From contig NZ_JAHVJA010000001.1 in the NCBI RefSeq assembly GCF_019801465.1, forward strand, positions 434,001-498,000: 64,000 nt of DNA, given 5' to 3'. A program made the position numbers and the translations under genes. Below are positions 26,009-37,674 of the stretch, one piece after another. The DNA comes from Leisingera daeponensis. GTDB taxonomy: Bacteria > Pseudomonadota > Alphaproteobacteria > Rhodobacterales > Rhodobacteraceae. The stretch's first letter is position 1. Each line of letters starts with the position of its first letter. The notes beneath the pieces were generated by a model. The model made no database searches, was not told the origin of the DNA, and saw only the letters and a list, made by a program, of their open reading frames with translations.

Positions 26009-27478
26009 ATGAGCGCATTTGACGAACTGATGGCCTTCCAGCGCGAAACCCAGGCGCTGGGGCAGATTGCAGGCCGTCTGGGCTGGGATCAGGAAACCAT
26101 GATGCCGCGCGGGGCGGCGCCGCAGCGGGGCGAGGAGATGGCCGCGATGGAGGCGGTGCTGCACGCCCGCCGCAGCGACCCGCGGGTCGCGGAGTGGCTG
26201 GAGCAGGCGGTGGCCCCGAATGAGGCCGGCGAGGCGCAGCTGCGGGAGATCCGCCGCAGCTATGAGCGGACGGTCAAGGTTCCCGCCGATCTGGCCAAGA
26301 AGATTGCTCAGGTCACGTCTGTCGCGCAGGGCCAATGGGCCGCGGCGCGGGCGGATGAGGATGTGGCGGCTTTTGTGCCGGTGCTGGAGGAAGTGGTCGC
26401 GCTGAAACGCGAGGAAGGCCTGGCGCTGGCCGCGGGCGGCGACGTCTATGACGCCATGGTCGAGGATTATGAGCATGGCATGACCGGGGCCGCAATCGCG
26501 GAGATTTTCGATGCCATGCGCCCCGGATTGGTGGAGCTGCGCGCGAAAGTGCTGGCGAAGCCCGCGCCGAAGGGCCTGACTGGCACTTTTGACGAAGCCG
26601 CGCAGATGAAGCTGACCCGCAAGCTCGCCAAGCAGTTCGGCTATGACATGTCCCATGGCCGGGTCGACAAGGCGGTGCATCCGTTCTGTTCCGGCGCGGG
26701 CCTGGATGTGCGGATCACCACGCGGACAAGCGAGACTGATCCGTTTAACTGCTTCTATTCCACCATTCATGAGGTCGGCCACGCGGCCTATGAGCAGAAC
26801 ATCAGCCGCGATTATCTGCTGACCCCGTTGGGCCGCGGCGTGTCTATGGGTGTGCATGAAAGCCAGAGCCGGATCTATGAGAACCAGATCGGCCGCAGCC
26901 GTGCCTTTACCGGCTGGCTGTTCGGGGAGATGAAAGACGCCTTTGGAGATTTTGGTGTTGCGGATGCGGATGCCTTCTATGCTGCCGTCAACGCGGTGCA
27001 TAAGGGCTATATCCGGACGGAAGCGGATGAGCTGCAATACAACCTCCATATCATGATGCGGTTCGGTCTGGAGCGCGCTCTGATGAGCGGCGATCTGGCG
27101 GTGAAGGATCTGGAAGCGGCCTGGAACGACCGGTTCGAGGCGGACTTTGGGTATGCCGTCGACAAACCGTCCAATGGCTGTTTGCAGGATGTGCACTGGT
27201 CGGTCGGCCTGTTCGGCTATTTCCCGACCTACACGCTGGGCAATGTCTATGCCGGCTGCCTGTATCAGGCGCTGCGCCGGGATGTGCCGGGGTTGGATGC
27301 AGAACTGGCTGATGGCAGCACCGAAGGCGCGACCAGCTGGCTGAAAGAGAACCTGCAGCAGCACGGCGGGTTGCGCAGCCCGCGCGACACCATCGTGCAT
27401 GCGTCGGGCATGGAGCCAAGCCACGCGCCGCTGCTGGCCTATCTCGAAGAGAAGTTCAGCCTGCTCTACGATCTCTGA
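26009..27478 (+). CDS. Carboxypeptidase M32 (thermostable carboxypeptidase 1 family)
   Basis: A 489-aa cytoplasmic zinc metallopeptidase that removes C-terminal residues. The zinc site HEVGH lies at about residues 254-258 in YSTIHEVGHAAYEQN, followed by the family segments VSMGVHESQSRIYENQIGRS and PTYTLGNVYAGCLYQALRRD, and the N-terminal part is helical with GRLGWDQETMMPRGAAPQR. Length is normal. It is tightly linked to ctaA (three bases apart), which is probably transcriptional convenience, not shared function. A stem-loop at 27512-27532 follows. Confidence 0.96.
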   Translation: MSAFDELMAFQRETQALGQIAGRLGWDQETMMPRGAAPQRGEEMAAMEAVLHARRSDPRVAEWLEQAVAPNEAGEAQLREIRRSYERTVKVPADLAKKIAQVTSVAQGQWAAARADEDVAAFVPVLEEVVALKREEGLALAAGGDVYDAMVEDYEHGMTGAAIAEIFDAMRPGLVELRAKVLAKPAPKGLTGTFDEAAQMKLTRKLAKQFGYDMSHGRVDKAVHPFCSGAGLDVRITTRTSETDPFNCFYSTIHEVGHAAYEQNISRDYLLTPLGRGVSMGVHESQSRIYENQIGRSRAFTGWLFGEMKDAFGDFGVADADAFYAAVNAVHKGYIRTEADELQYNLHIMMRFGLERALMSGDLAVKDLEAAWNDRFEADFGYAVDKPSNGCLQDVHWSVGLFGYFPTYTLGNVYAGCLYQALRRDVPGLDAELADGSTEGATSWLKENLQQHGGLRSPRDTIVHASGMEPSHAPLLAYLEEKFSLLYDL

Positions 27479-27511
27479 GTCGGCACTGCATAACGGCTAA
27501 GGCCTTCTGGC

Positions 27512-27532
27512 GGCAGCGGAAAACCCGCTGCC
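27512..27532 (+). terminator. Stem-loop after the M32 carboxypeptidase
   Basis: An 8-bp repeat (GGCAGCGG with CCGCTGCC, loop AAAAC) begins 34 bases after the stop codon. There is no clear T-run; it may be a weak terminator or mRNA end stabiliser. Confidence 0.45.
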
Positions 27533-27596
27533 CCGGAAATGCCGTATTTTAACAGTATTCTCTTAATCCTTGGGGCGTGAGTAAGAGAGTAATCCG

Positions 27597-27659
27597 ATGC
27601 ATACAGCCGTCGCCTACCTGATTTTTGCCAGTTATGTACTGGGAGCCACCCTGGTCTGA
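27597..27659 (+). CDS. Possible 20-aa hydrophobic small protein
   Basis: A very short frame coding for 20 residues, MHTAVAYLIFASYVLGATLV, with a mostly hydrophobic composition that would fit a single membrane helix. A purine-rich AAGAGAG lies about seven bases upstream. Nothing else supports it: such a frame can arise by chance, and I know of no family. It stands between the carboxypeptidase and the convergent small protein gene. Confidence 0.25.
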   Translation: MHTAVAYLIFASYVLGATLV

Positions 27660-27671
27660 GGCATATGCCCG

Positions 27672-28022
27672 TCAGATCAGCGCCATCCGCTCCGCCCGTT
27701 CCGGATCCGGGAAGGGCCGGTAAAGGCCGATGTCCGCTGCGGCGATCAATGCTCTGACATGGGAATAGAGTTTCTCGACTTCCTCGTCGTGCTCGCCCAG
27801 AACCCGGAATGCCTGATCCAGCTGGGTCATGTCCTTGAATTCTATTTCCAGGAGGAAGTCGCGGCAATTGTCGCTGGCCATGTCCAGCTTGCGGCGCAGC
27901 AGGCGCCAGCTTTGGATTGCGCCGCGTTCGTGCAGATATCCCATCCATTGATCGACCGCGCTGGCAAAACTCAGCGCCTTGGCCTCGTGATGCAGGTCGA
28001 TGGAGCAGTGGTACAAGTTCAT
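27672..28022 (-). CDS. Conserved small protein (probably DUF6614)
   Basis: A 116-aa soluble protein. Features are YHCSIDLHHEAKALSFASAV, GAIQSWRLLRRKLDMAS, CRDFLLEIEFKDMTQLDQAF and the C-terminal DIGLYRPFPDPERAERMALI. From memory this matches a small family annotated as DUF6614 in Rhodobacteraceae; the function is unknown. The predicted fold is a ferredoxin-like dimeric alpha/beta barrel of the size used by small monooxygenase-like proteins, which is a guess. It is transcribed away from gyrA's end. Confidence 0.7.
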   Translation of the reverse strand: MNLYHCSIDLHHEAKALSFASAVDQWMGYLHERGAIQSWRLLRRKLDMASDNCRDFLLEIEFKDMTQLDQAFRVLGEHDEEVEKLYSHVRALIAAADIGLYRPFPDPERAERMALI

Positions 28023-28099
28023 TGGGGTATTCCCTTCATGAGAAATCAGAACTTGACCGTAACAATACCTAAGATCCGTTAGGGGGCCGTTAACACTGC

Positions 28100-28129
28100 G
28101 AACGCCGCCCCGGCAACGGGACGGCGTTC
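28100..28129 (-). terminator. 13-bp hairpin downstream of gyrA
   Basis: A 13-bp stem (one G-T pair) with a 4-base loop starts 22 bases after the gyrA stop. On the plus strand the loop is GCAA. No T-run follows on the minus strand, so it may rather be a 3' stabiliser or a factor-assisted terminator. Confidence 0.5.
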
Positions 28130-28151
28130 AATCTGTTTATTCAGAAGGGGC

Positions 28152-30890
<2,739 letters not shown>

Positions 30891-31082
30891 GTTGGCTGCC
30901 CGCTCTTTCTTCTGGGTCTATATATTGTGTTCGCACCCTATCAGATACCGTATATGGGGCGCAAGCACACAGCCCCGAAAGCCTCGATCCGCCGGCTCAC
31001 GCAATGGTAACGCACTGTTTTTGAGGAAATTAACCAATTGCACTCTAGCATCATCAGAAGGGGGTAAAATTGGAGGCTAGAG

Positions 31083-31352
31083 ATGGAGACCAGTGAAACC
31101 GAACTGATGCTCAAGGGATACGGGCTGACCACAGCAGAATTCACCTATCACATGCCGGATCATATCCATGTGCTGAACACCTTCGTGTGGCAGCAGTACG
31201 ATCTGGCGCCGGACCACCCGAAGCTGTTCGAGTTCATCGAATTCTGGCAGCGCGAAATCGAGGGGCCGCTGCATTCGGTGCGGTTCAATCACCGAAAGAT
31301 GATCGGCCCCGGAGAATGGCGCAATGTTGTCGGAGAGTTCCAGATCCACTGA
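31083..31352 (+). CDS. usg: Usg family protein
   Basis: An 89-aa soluble protein conserved in alphaproteobacteria and named usg after its Caulobacter homologue. The segments LKGYGLTTAEFTYHMPDHIHVLNTFVWQ (read here as YGLTTAEFTYHMPDH and LNTFVWQ) and LHSVRFNHRKMIGPGEWRN match the family closely. The biochemical role is not known; old annotations link it to aspartate-semialdehyde dehydrogenase or tryptophan synthase because of gene neighbourhood only. It is divergent from gyrA by about 190 bp and followed by a decayed caspase-family gene on the other strand. Confidence 0.9.
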   Translation: METSETELMLKGYGLTTAEFTYHMPDHIHVLNTFVWQQYDLAPDHPKLFEFIEFWQREIEGPLHSVRFNHRKMIGPGEWRNVVGEFQIH

Positions 31353-31358
31353 GCGGGG

Positions 31359-32677
31359 TCAGCGCCAGGCATAGACCGCGCAGCCGGTGGAGCCGCTGGC
31401 GGTGAAACTGCGCCCGTCCGCGGCCAGCCGGCCGGGCCATGTCACGGTAATGCCCGGAAAATAGTCGGTGCCGTTGAGCTGCTGGCCGTTCAGGTAGACC
31501 TCGGTATTGGCATTCTGGCCCAGTGAATCGCTGAGGCGCCCGCCAGCGGAGCCGCTGCTGCTGCGGCAGGCGCCGGAGCGGAGGCGGGCGCGGGCTTGCA
31601 GTTCTTTCCGGATGTCCGGCGGTGTTCCTCCAGCGCATGCGCGGTGCCGAGTTCGCCAGCGCCAAGGCGGGTCTCTGCCGCGGCAAGATAGGCCGCAAAG
31701 GCGCTGCGGGTTCTTGGCCCGGCTATGCCATCCGGGCGCCCGGCCGGACGCCGTCCGGGCATCCGATGCTGTTCAGCGCCGCCTGTGTTTACCGCATCAC
31801 TTCACGTGAGTCCGGTATGACCGGGACGGAAGGCATTTCCGAGGTTTGCCGGGCAGGAGCGTCCGGTCGCGGAAGAGATGTCTCCAAACCCTGTCTCAGT
31901 TGCAGCGCCACCGTGTAAGTGTATTCATCCTCGCGGCCTGTGTAGCCTTCCAGAAACCTGGATGTGCTGCACGGTCAGGGCCAGATCGCGCACCTCGCGC
32001 CGAAGGCCGGCGGCCAGAGTGCGCAGTTCGAGGCCCAGTTCGGACTGCAGCGGCAGCAACGCGCGGGTGAAATCCGAGTTTTCCGACGTGTCGTCCTCGT
32101 TACGCCGGTCCAGCGCCAGCCGGCCGGCCCCGGCGGAGAAGATCACGAACGTGCCCTGCGGGGCGGCGATCCGGCCCAAGCCGCGGGTGGTGCTGATGCT
32201 GCGGCCCTCGACCAGTTTGAACGGATTGTTGCGGCAGGCGTCGATGAACACCACGGCAGACCGGGTGCCGGTTTTGCGGACGCGGTCCAGAAGGTCCGAA
32301 AGCGCGATGGATTTGGATGTCGCAAAGGCGCTGCCACCGGCGCTGGGGGCCGCTATGTCCGTGGGCAGCAGGTAATTCTCGCCGTCGATCTCGACCCCGT
32401 GACTAGCGAAGAAGACAAAGGCCGCATCGCCGGGTTACAGCCGGGCGGTGAATTCGGAAATATCCCGGTTCAGACCGCGGCGGTCCTGATCCAGGGCCGC
32501 GGTGACGGTGAAGCCAAGCTCATTCAGCTTCGTGCCGATCGCCTGCGCATCCGCCCGCGCCTAGGCCAGAGCCGGAACATCGGAATAGTCGTTGTTGCCG
32601 ATGATCAGGGCCATCCGGTTCTGTGCAATTGCAGAAACCGGCAGAAGGCAAGGCAGGAGAGAAAACAGGAAACGCAT
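31359..32677 (-). pseudogene. Caspase-family (peptidase C14) secreted protein, broken
   Basis: The frame starts at ATG 32677 with a signal peptide (MRFLFSLLPCLLPVSAIAQ) and the caspase-like start RMALIIGNNDYSDVPALA. It is then interrupted by TAG at 32561-32563 (codon 39) and TAA at 32435-32437 (codon 81) in the same frame, continues through the catalytic-cysteine motif VFIDACRNNPFKLVEG (Cys present), and shifts frame near 31940. Remains of a peptidoglycan-binding-like segment (ALNSIGCPDG with GIAGPRTRSAFAAYL) and a C-terminal beta-rich part (NTEVYLNGQQLNGTDYFP) lie in other frames. At least two stops and two shifts make a functional product unlikely. Confidence 0.85.
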
Positions 32678-32768
32678 GACACAACACCACGGAAGACAAA
32701 ACGGCTCATGGGGCCATCCTGCGCCGGAAAGGTCAAAACAGCTTTGCTCCGACCCGCGGCCCGGCCGG

Positions 32769-33722
32769 TTATGCTGAACAGCTGGCCCCGCCCAGGACGC
32801 AGAATTTGGCGCAATGGGGGTGGTTCAGCTGGACCGGCCGCTCGGCTTCTTCCAGGGTTTGCCCCAGCTCGAACTCCGGCGAATAGGGCAGCAGGGTGCA
32901 GGCCAGAACGGCCGGTGCGCCAGCCCCCTTGCGCTTTACCACCATGCGGGAGGACGCGCACATCACGCTGTCCGGGGATTTATTCAGAATGCCCCAGCAA
33001 GCGGTTGTAATTTCGGGCACTTCCACGGTTTCATCCATTTCCGGGAACAGCACGGTCTGGCCCGGATCCTGCGCGTCAATGGCAAAGCCGTGTTCGGCAA
33101 ACAGCGCAGCATAGCCGGCGCGGGCCTCGGCATCTGTCTCGCCCCAGACGGTGCGGCCTGCCACGGCCATTGCAAAACCGTTGTCCTGCAGCCATTCCAT
33201 GCCTTCGATGGTCTTGGCAAAGCTGCCCGCACCGCGCTCTTTGTCGTGCAGTTCGGCGCTGTGGTGGTCGACCGAGATCCGCAGGGTCAGCTTGTCCCCG
33301 AAGTCTTCCAGCAGGGCCAGCAAGCCCGCCTTGACCGTCTTGCGCATCATCGGGCGCATGGCATTGGTGAGGATCAGAACCTCAAAACCGCGCTCCAGCG
33401 CGGCACGGGCCATCGGGATCATCTCGGGGTTCATGAACGGCTCGCCGCCGGTGAAACCGATTTCCCGGACTGGCCAGTTTCGGTCCTCGATCTGGTCGAG
33501 ATACCCCTTCACTTCGGCTTCGGTCAGGTAGACCAGCGCGTCATTGGTCGGGGAGCTCAGAATGTAGCAGTTGCTGCATTCGATATTGCACAGGGTGCCG
33601 GTGTTGAACCAAAGCGTTTCCGGATGGCTGAGCGGCACTGAGGCGCGCTGCTGACCGTCTGCCGTCACAAAGGCGTCTTGGAACTTGCCTAGGTTCGCGG
33701 CAGATTTTTGCAGGTCTTTCAT
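32769..33722 (-). CDS. Radical SAM protein of unknown substrate
   Basis: A 317-aa enzyme with the radical SAM [4Fe-4S] motif CNIECSNC (CxxxCxxC) at about residues 45-52 and the glycine motif GFTGGEPFMNPEM. The C-terminal third has additional cysteines (TACWGILNKSPDSVMC, VLACTLLPY, HCAKFCVLGGASC), which suggest a SPASM- or twitch-like auxiliary cluster. This layout is used for peptide or protein modification, but no precursor peptide is visible next to it. It is divergent from zwf by 139 bp. The function is unassigned. Confidence 0.88.
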   Translation of the reverse strand: MKDLQKSAANLGKFQDAFVTADGQQRASVPLSHPETLWFNTGTLCNIECSNCYILSSPTNDALVYLTEAEVKGYLDQIEDRNWPVREIGFTGGEPFMNPEMIPMARAALERGFEVLILTNAMRPMMRKTVKAGLLALLEDFGDKLTLRISVDHHSAELHDKERGAGSFAKTIEGMEWLQDNGFAMAVAGRTVWGETDAEARAGYAALFAEHGFAIDAQDPGQTVLFPEMDETVEVPEITTACWGILNKSPDSVMCASSRMVVKRKGAGAPAVLACTLLPYSPEFELGQTLEEAERPVQLNHPHCAKFCVLGGASCSA

Positions 33723-33861
33723 GCGGATGTCCTTTGGGGCAGTTCCTTTCGCCGGAAGCTACCTTATACTGGGCAGGAAATGAAAGCAGCCGGGCGGGCA
33801 CATGACAGGGATGTGAGCGGCAGTGTGCCGCGCCTGACCGGCGCAGACGGGAAGAATAAGA

Positions 33862-35337
33862 ATGGTTTCGCGTGTGATACCGGTCGATCCGTTTGACCTG
33901 GTGATTTTTGGCGGTACTGGCGATCTTGCGCAGCGCAAGATCCTGCCGGCGCTGTTCCGCCGCCATTGCGCCGGTCAGCTGACCGGGGCAGAGCGGATCA
34001 TCGGCGCCGCGCGCACCAGCCTGACAAGCGAGGAATACCGCACCGTCGTGGCCGAAGCGGTGCGCGCTCACGCCGGGCCAAAGGCCTGCGGCGGCGGCGC
34101 GCTGGAGGCCTTTCTGGAGCGGATAAGCTATGTCGCACTGGATGCCCTGGGCGAAGAGGGCTGGCAGGAGCTGAGCCGCCAGCTCCGCCCTTCAGATGAT
34201 GTGCCGATCCGCATGTTCTATTTCTCGGTGGGGCCTGGCCTGTTCGGCCCGCTGGCGGAGCGGCTGCACCGGCACGGGCTGGCCAATGCGGATGCCCGGA
34301 TCGTTGTAGAGAAACCCTTCGGCCATGACCTTGCCTCTGCGCGGGAGCTGAACCGGACGCTGGCAGGCCATTTCGGCGAAGGCCAGATCTACCGGATCGA
34401 CCATTACCTGGGCAAGGAAACCGTGCAGAACCTGATGGCGGTCCGCTTCGGCAACATGCTGTTCGAGCCGCTGTGGAACAGCCAGTATGTCGACCACATC
34501 CAGATCACCGTGGCGGAAACCGTCGGTGTGGAGGGGCGCGAGGAATATTATGAGCGCGCCGGCGCCATGCGCGACATGATGCAGAACCACCTGATGCAGC
34601 TTCTCTGCCTGATCGCTATGGAGCCGCCGGCCAAGTTCGACCCGGATGCGGTGCGCGACGAAAAGCTCAAGGTGATCCGGGCGCTGGACCCGGTGGAGCC
34701 GCACCACATCGTGCGGGGCCAGTACCAGGCACGGCTGGATCCGGAGGCGCCGCACCCGTCCTACCGCGGCCTGGTCGGCAACCCGCGCAGCACGACTGAG
34801 AGCTATGTGGCGCTCAAGGCGCATATCAGCAACTGGCGGTGGGCGGGCACACCGTTCTATCTGCGCACGGGGAAGCGGCTGGTGAACCGGTCTTCGGTCA
34901 TCAACGTGATGTTCAAGGATGCGCCGCATTCGATTTTCGGAGCAGAGGCCGGGCGCCATGCCAACCACTTGAAAATCCGCCTGCAGCCGAACGAGGGTAT
35001 CACGCTCAGCGTGACCATCAAGGAGCCGGGGCAGGGCGGCATGCGGCTGATTGACGTGCCTCTGGACATGAGTTTTGCCGAGGCGCTGGGACCCGAGGGC
35101 GGCGATCCGCCGGATGCCTATGAACGGCTCATCATGGATGTTGTGCGCGGCAACCAGACGTTGTTTATGCGAGGCGATGAGGTCGAGGCCGCCTGGGGCT
35201 GGACGGATCCGGTTATTGCGGGCTGGAAGTCCCGGGGCGATGTGCCTAAACCCTATGAGAGCGGCAGCACCGGTCCCGGAGATGCCGATTTGCTGATGCG
35301 CCGTGACGGGCGGGAATGGAGGGGGATTAACCCATGA
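33862..35337 (+). CDS. zwf: Glucose-6-phosphate 1-dehydrogenase
   Basis: A 491-aa enzyme that oxidises glucose 6-phosphate to 6-phosphogluconolactone, the entry to the Entner-Doudoroff and pentose phosphate routes. Nucleotide motif GGTGDLAQRKILPALF lies near residue 14 and the catalytic segment RIDHYLGKETVQNLMAVRF near residue 178 (His and Lys present). The C-terminal part contains the segments PFYLRTGKRL and AWGWTDPVIAGW. It overlaps pgl by four bases (ATGA), which shows a coupled operon with pgl and pgi. Confidence 0.98.
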   Translation: MVSRVIPVDPFDLVIFGGTGDLAQRKILPALFRRHCAGQLTGAERIIGAARTSLTSEEYRTVVAEAVRAHAGPKACGGGALEAFLERISYVALDALGEEGWQELSRQLRPSDDVPIRMFYFSVGPGLFGPLAERLHRHGLANADARIVVEKPFGHDLASARELNRTLAGHFGEGQIYRIDHYLGKETVQNLMAVRFGNMLFEPLWNSQYVDHIQITVAETVGVEGREEYYERAGAMRDMMQNHLMQLLCLIAMEPPAKFDPDAVRDEKLKVIRALDPVEPHHIVRGQYQARLDPEAPHPSYRGLVGNPRSTTESYVALKAHISNWRWAGTPFYLRTGKRLVNRSSVINVMFKDAPHSIFGAEAGRHANHLKIRLQPNEGITLSVTIKEPGQGGMRLIDVPLDMSFAEALGPEGGDPPDAYERLIMDVVRGNQTLFMRGDEVEAAWGWTDPVIAGWKSRGDVPKPYESGSTGPGDADLLMRRDGREWRGINP

Positions 35338-36005
35338 AATTCAACGAATACCCTGATCAGGACATGCTGGCGATTGAGGTTGCGAACGAGATCGCCGGGG
35401 ATCTGAAGACCCATTTGCTGCATCAAGACACGGTGTCTTTTGCGGTTGCGGGCGGCACCACGCCGGGACTGATCTTCGACGACCTTTGCGCCGCTGATAT
35501 CGATTGGGACCGGGTGCATGTGATGGCGACGGATGAGCGCTGGGTGCCGCAGGACAATGCCCGCTCCAACGCGGCGATGATCCGCAAGCGGCTGCTGCAG
35601 AACCGGGCCGCAGCGGCGCAGTTTCTGCCGTTCCATGTGCCGGGGCGCGAGCCCGAGGATGTTCTGGCTGAGCTGGAAAGCCGAGTGGTGCCTGAGCTGC
35701 CGCTGTCGGTGCTGCTGCTGGGCATGGGGGAGGATATGCACACCGCCTCGCTGTTTCCCGGTGCTGCCGGCATAGAGGCGGCGCTGGCGGCGGATGCACC
35801 GCCGCTGGCGGTGATGCGTCCGGACAGCCAGCCGGAAGCGCGGATCACTCTGACGGCAAGGGTCCTGGATGCGGCGATTGCCAAGCATCTGGTGATTTTC
35901 GGCGATGCCAAGCGCGAGGCGCTGGAACAGGCGATGGCTCTGCCGCCGGAAAACGCTCCGGTTCAGGCTGTTCTGTCCGAGGTGTCCGTCCATTGGGCGC
36001 CTTGA
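35334..36005 (+). CDS. pgl: 6-Phosphogluconolactonase
   Basis: A 223-aa DevB-type lactonase that hydrolyses 6-phosphogluconolactone made by Zwf. Family segments are VSFAVAGGTTPGLIFDDLCA, VHVMATDERWVPQDNARSN and LLGMGEDMHTASLFPGA. The ATG overlaps the zwf stop by ATGA; pgi starts 17 bases after its stop. The three genes thus connect fructose 6-phosphate with 6-phosphogluconate, as is usual in roseobacters that use the Entner-Doudoroff pathway. Confidence 0.96.
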   Translation: MKFNEYPDQDMLAIEVANEIAGDLKTHLLHQDTVSFAVAGGTTPGLIFDDLCAADIDWDRVHVMATDERWVPQDNARSNAAMIRKRLLQNRAAAAQFLPFHVPGREPEDVLAELESRVVPELPLSVLLLGMGEDMHTASLFPGAAGIEAALAADAPPLAVMRPDSQPEARITLTARVLDAAIAKHLVIFGDAKREALEQAMALPPENAPVQAVLSEVSVHWAP

Positions 36006-36022
36006 ATTCTGGAAAGGTAAAA

Positions 36023-37630
36023 ATGTTCACTGATTTGAAGTCGCTGCATTCCGAGATTTGCAGCGAAGATATTACCGATTTGTTTGATAGGGATCCGGAC
36101 CGCGCCGCGACGTTCAGTGTGCGGCATGAAACATTGTTGTTCGACTATTCGAAGACCCGGATCACCTCCAGGGTCCGGACTGGCCTGACGTCCCTCTGCG
36201 AGGAGCGGGGCGTTGCTGCCAAGCGCGACGCCATGTTCCGGGGCGGCCGGATCAATGAAACCGAAAAGCGTGCGGTTCTGCATACCGCCTTGCGCGACCC
36301 AGAGGGGCCCGAGCTGCTGGTTGATGGTGAAGATATCCGCAGACCGCTGCGCGAAACGCTTGAGCGGATGGAAGACCTGGCCCGCCGGGTCCGTTCCGGT
36401 GCCATGCAGGGGCCGGGCGGCGCCTTTACCGATGTTGTCAACATCGGCATCGGCGGGTCCGACCTGGGGCCGGTGATGGCAACCTTGGCGCTGGCGCCGT
36501 ATCATGACGGGCCGCGCTGCCACTTTGTTTCCAACGTTGACGGCGCACACATTCATGATATCCTGCAACGGATTGATCCTAGAACAACTTTGGTCATCGT
36601 TGCCTCCAAGACATTCACCACGGTTGAGACCATGACCAATGCCGGAACGGCGAGGCGCTGGGTCGAGGCCGGAGGCGGTGATCCGGCGCAGCAGTTTCTC
36701 GCCTTGTCCACTTCCGAGGAGGAAACCGAAGCCTTCGGCATTCCGCAGGAGCATGTATTCGGTTTCGAGGACTGGGTCGGCGGCCGCTATTCGGTCTGGG
36801 GACCGATCGGGCTGAGCGTTATGCTGGCCGTGGGGCCGGAGAACTTCCGCGCCTTTCTGGCGGGCGGCAAGGCGATGGACGACCATTTCCTCAGCGCCCC
36901 CTGGGAGCGGAACATGCCGGTGATGCTGGCCTTGACCGGGATTTGGCACAATCAGGTTTGCGGCTATCCGACCCGGGCAGTGCTGCCGTATGACCAGCGG
37001 CTGCGGCGGCTTCCGGCCTATCTGCAGCAGCTGGAAATGGAATCCAACGGCAAGTCGGTGGCAATGGACGGTTCTGCACTGCCGTTTCCGTCCGGTCCCG
37101 TCGTCTGGGGCGAGCCCGGCACCAACGGTCAGCACGCATTCTACCAGCTGCTGCATCAGGGCACCTCGGTCATTCCTGCCGAGTTTCTGGTGGCAGCGAT
37201 GGGCCACGAGCCGGAGCTGGCGCATCATCATAAGCTGCTGGTGGCAAACTGTCTGGCCCAGTCCGAGGCGCTGATGCGCGGGCGCGGCCTGGACGAGGCC
37301 CGCGCGCGGATGCGGGCAGAGGGCTATGAAGGCGCAGAACTGGAGCGGCAGGCGCGGCACCGGGTGTTCCCCGGCAACCGGCCGTCCACCACGCTGATCT
37401 ATCCGCAGCTGACACCGTATGTGCTGGGCCAGATCATTGCTCTTTATGAACACAGGGTGTTCGTTGAAGGCGTGATCCTGGGCATCAATTCCTTTGACCA
37501 GTGGGGCGTGGAACTGGGCAAGGAACTGGCCAATACGCTGGCTCCGCTGCTGGCAGGGGAGACGAACCCGGACGGCAAGGACGGATCCACCCGCGCCTTG
37601 TTGGACTATGTGCGTGGAACCAAGGGCTGA
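36023..37630 (+). CDS. pgi: Glucose-6-phosphate isomerase
   Basis: A 535-aa enzyme converting glucose 6-phosphate and fructose 6-phosphate. Signatures are VNIGIGGSDLGPVMATLAL near residue 141, SKTFTTVETMTNA, VWGPIGLSVMLAVG, and the C-terminal VEGVILGINSFDQWGVELGKELA. ATG 36023 (with GGAAAGG upstream) is preferred to an in-frame TTG ten codons earlier that would overlap the pgl tail. Third gene of the zwf-pgl-pgi operon; no clear terminator follows. Confidence 0.97.
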   Translation: MFTDLKSLHSEICSEDITDLFDRDPDRAATFSVRHETLLFDYSKTRITSRVRTGLTSLCEERGVAAKRDAMFRGGRINETEKRAVLHTALRDPEGPELLVDGEDIRRPLRETLERMEDLARRVRSGAMQGPGGAFTDVVNIGIGGSDLGPVMATLALAPYHDGPRCHFVSNVDGAHIHDILQRIDPRTTLVIVASKTFTTVETMTNAGTARRWVEAGGGDPAQQFLALSTSEEETEAFGIPQEHVFGFEDWVGGRYSVWGPIGLSVMLAVGPENFRAFLAGGKAMDDHFLSAPWERNMPVMLALTGIWHNQVCGYPTRAVLPYDQRLRRLPAYLQQLEMESNGKSVAMDGSALPFPSGPVVWGEPGTNGQHAFYQLLHQGTSVIPAEFLVAAMGHEPELAHHHKLLVANCLAQSEALMRGRGLDEARARMRAEGYEGAELERQARHRVFPGNRPSTTLIYPQLTPYVLGQIIALYEHRVFVEGVILGINSFDQWGVELGKELANTLAPLLAGETNPDGKDGSTRALLDYVRGTKG

Positions 37631-37674
37631 CGGTGCCATCGGACGCGGCGGGGCGTCCCCGCCCCGCGGCCATG

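Noticed and set aside
23897-27424. 1175-codon minus-strand frame across trmJ, ctaA and the M32 peptidase
   Set aside because: Composition is His/Arg/Gln-rich shadow of well-recognised genes on the other strand.
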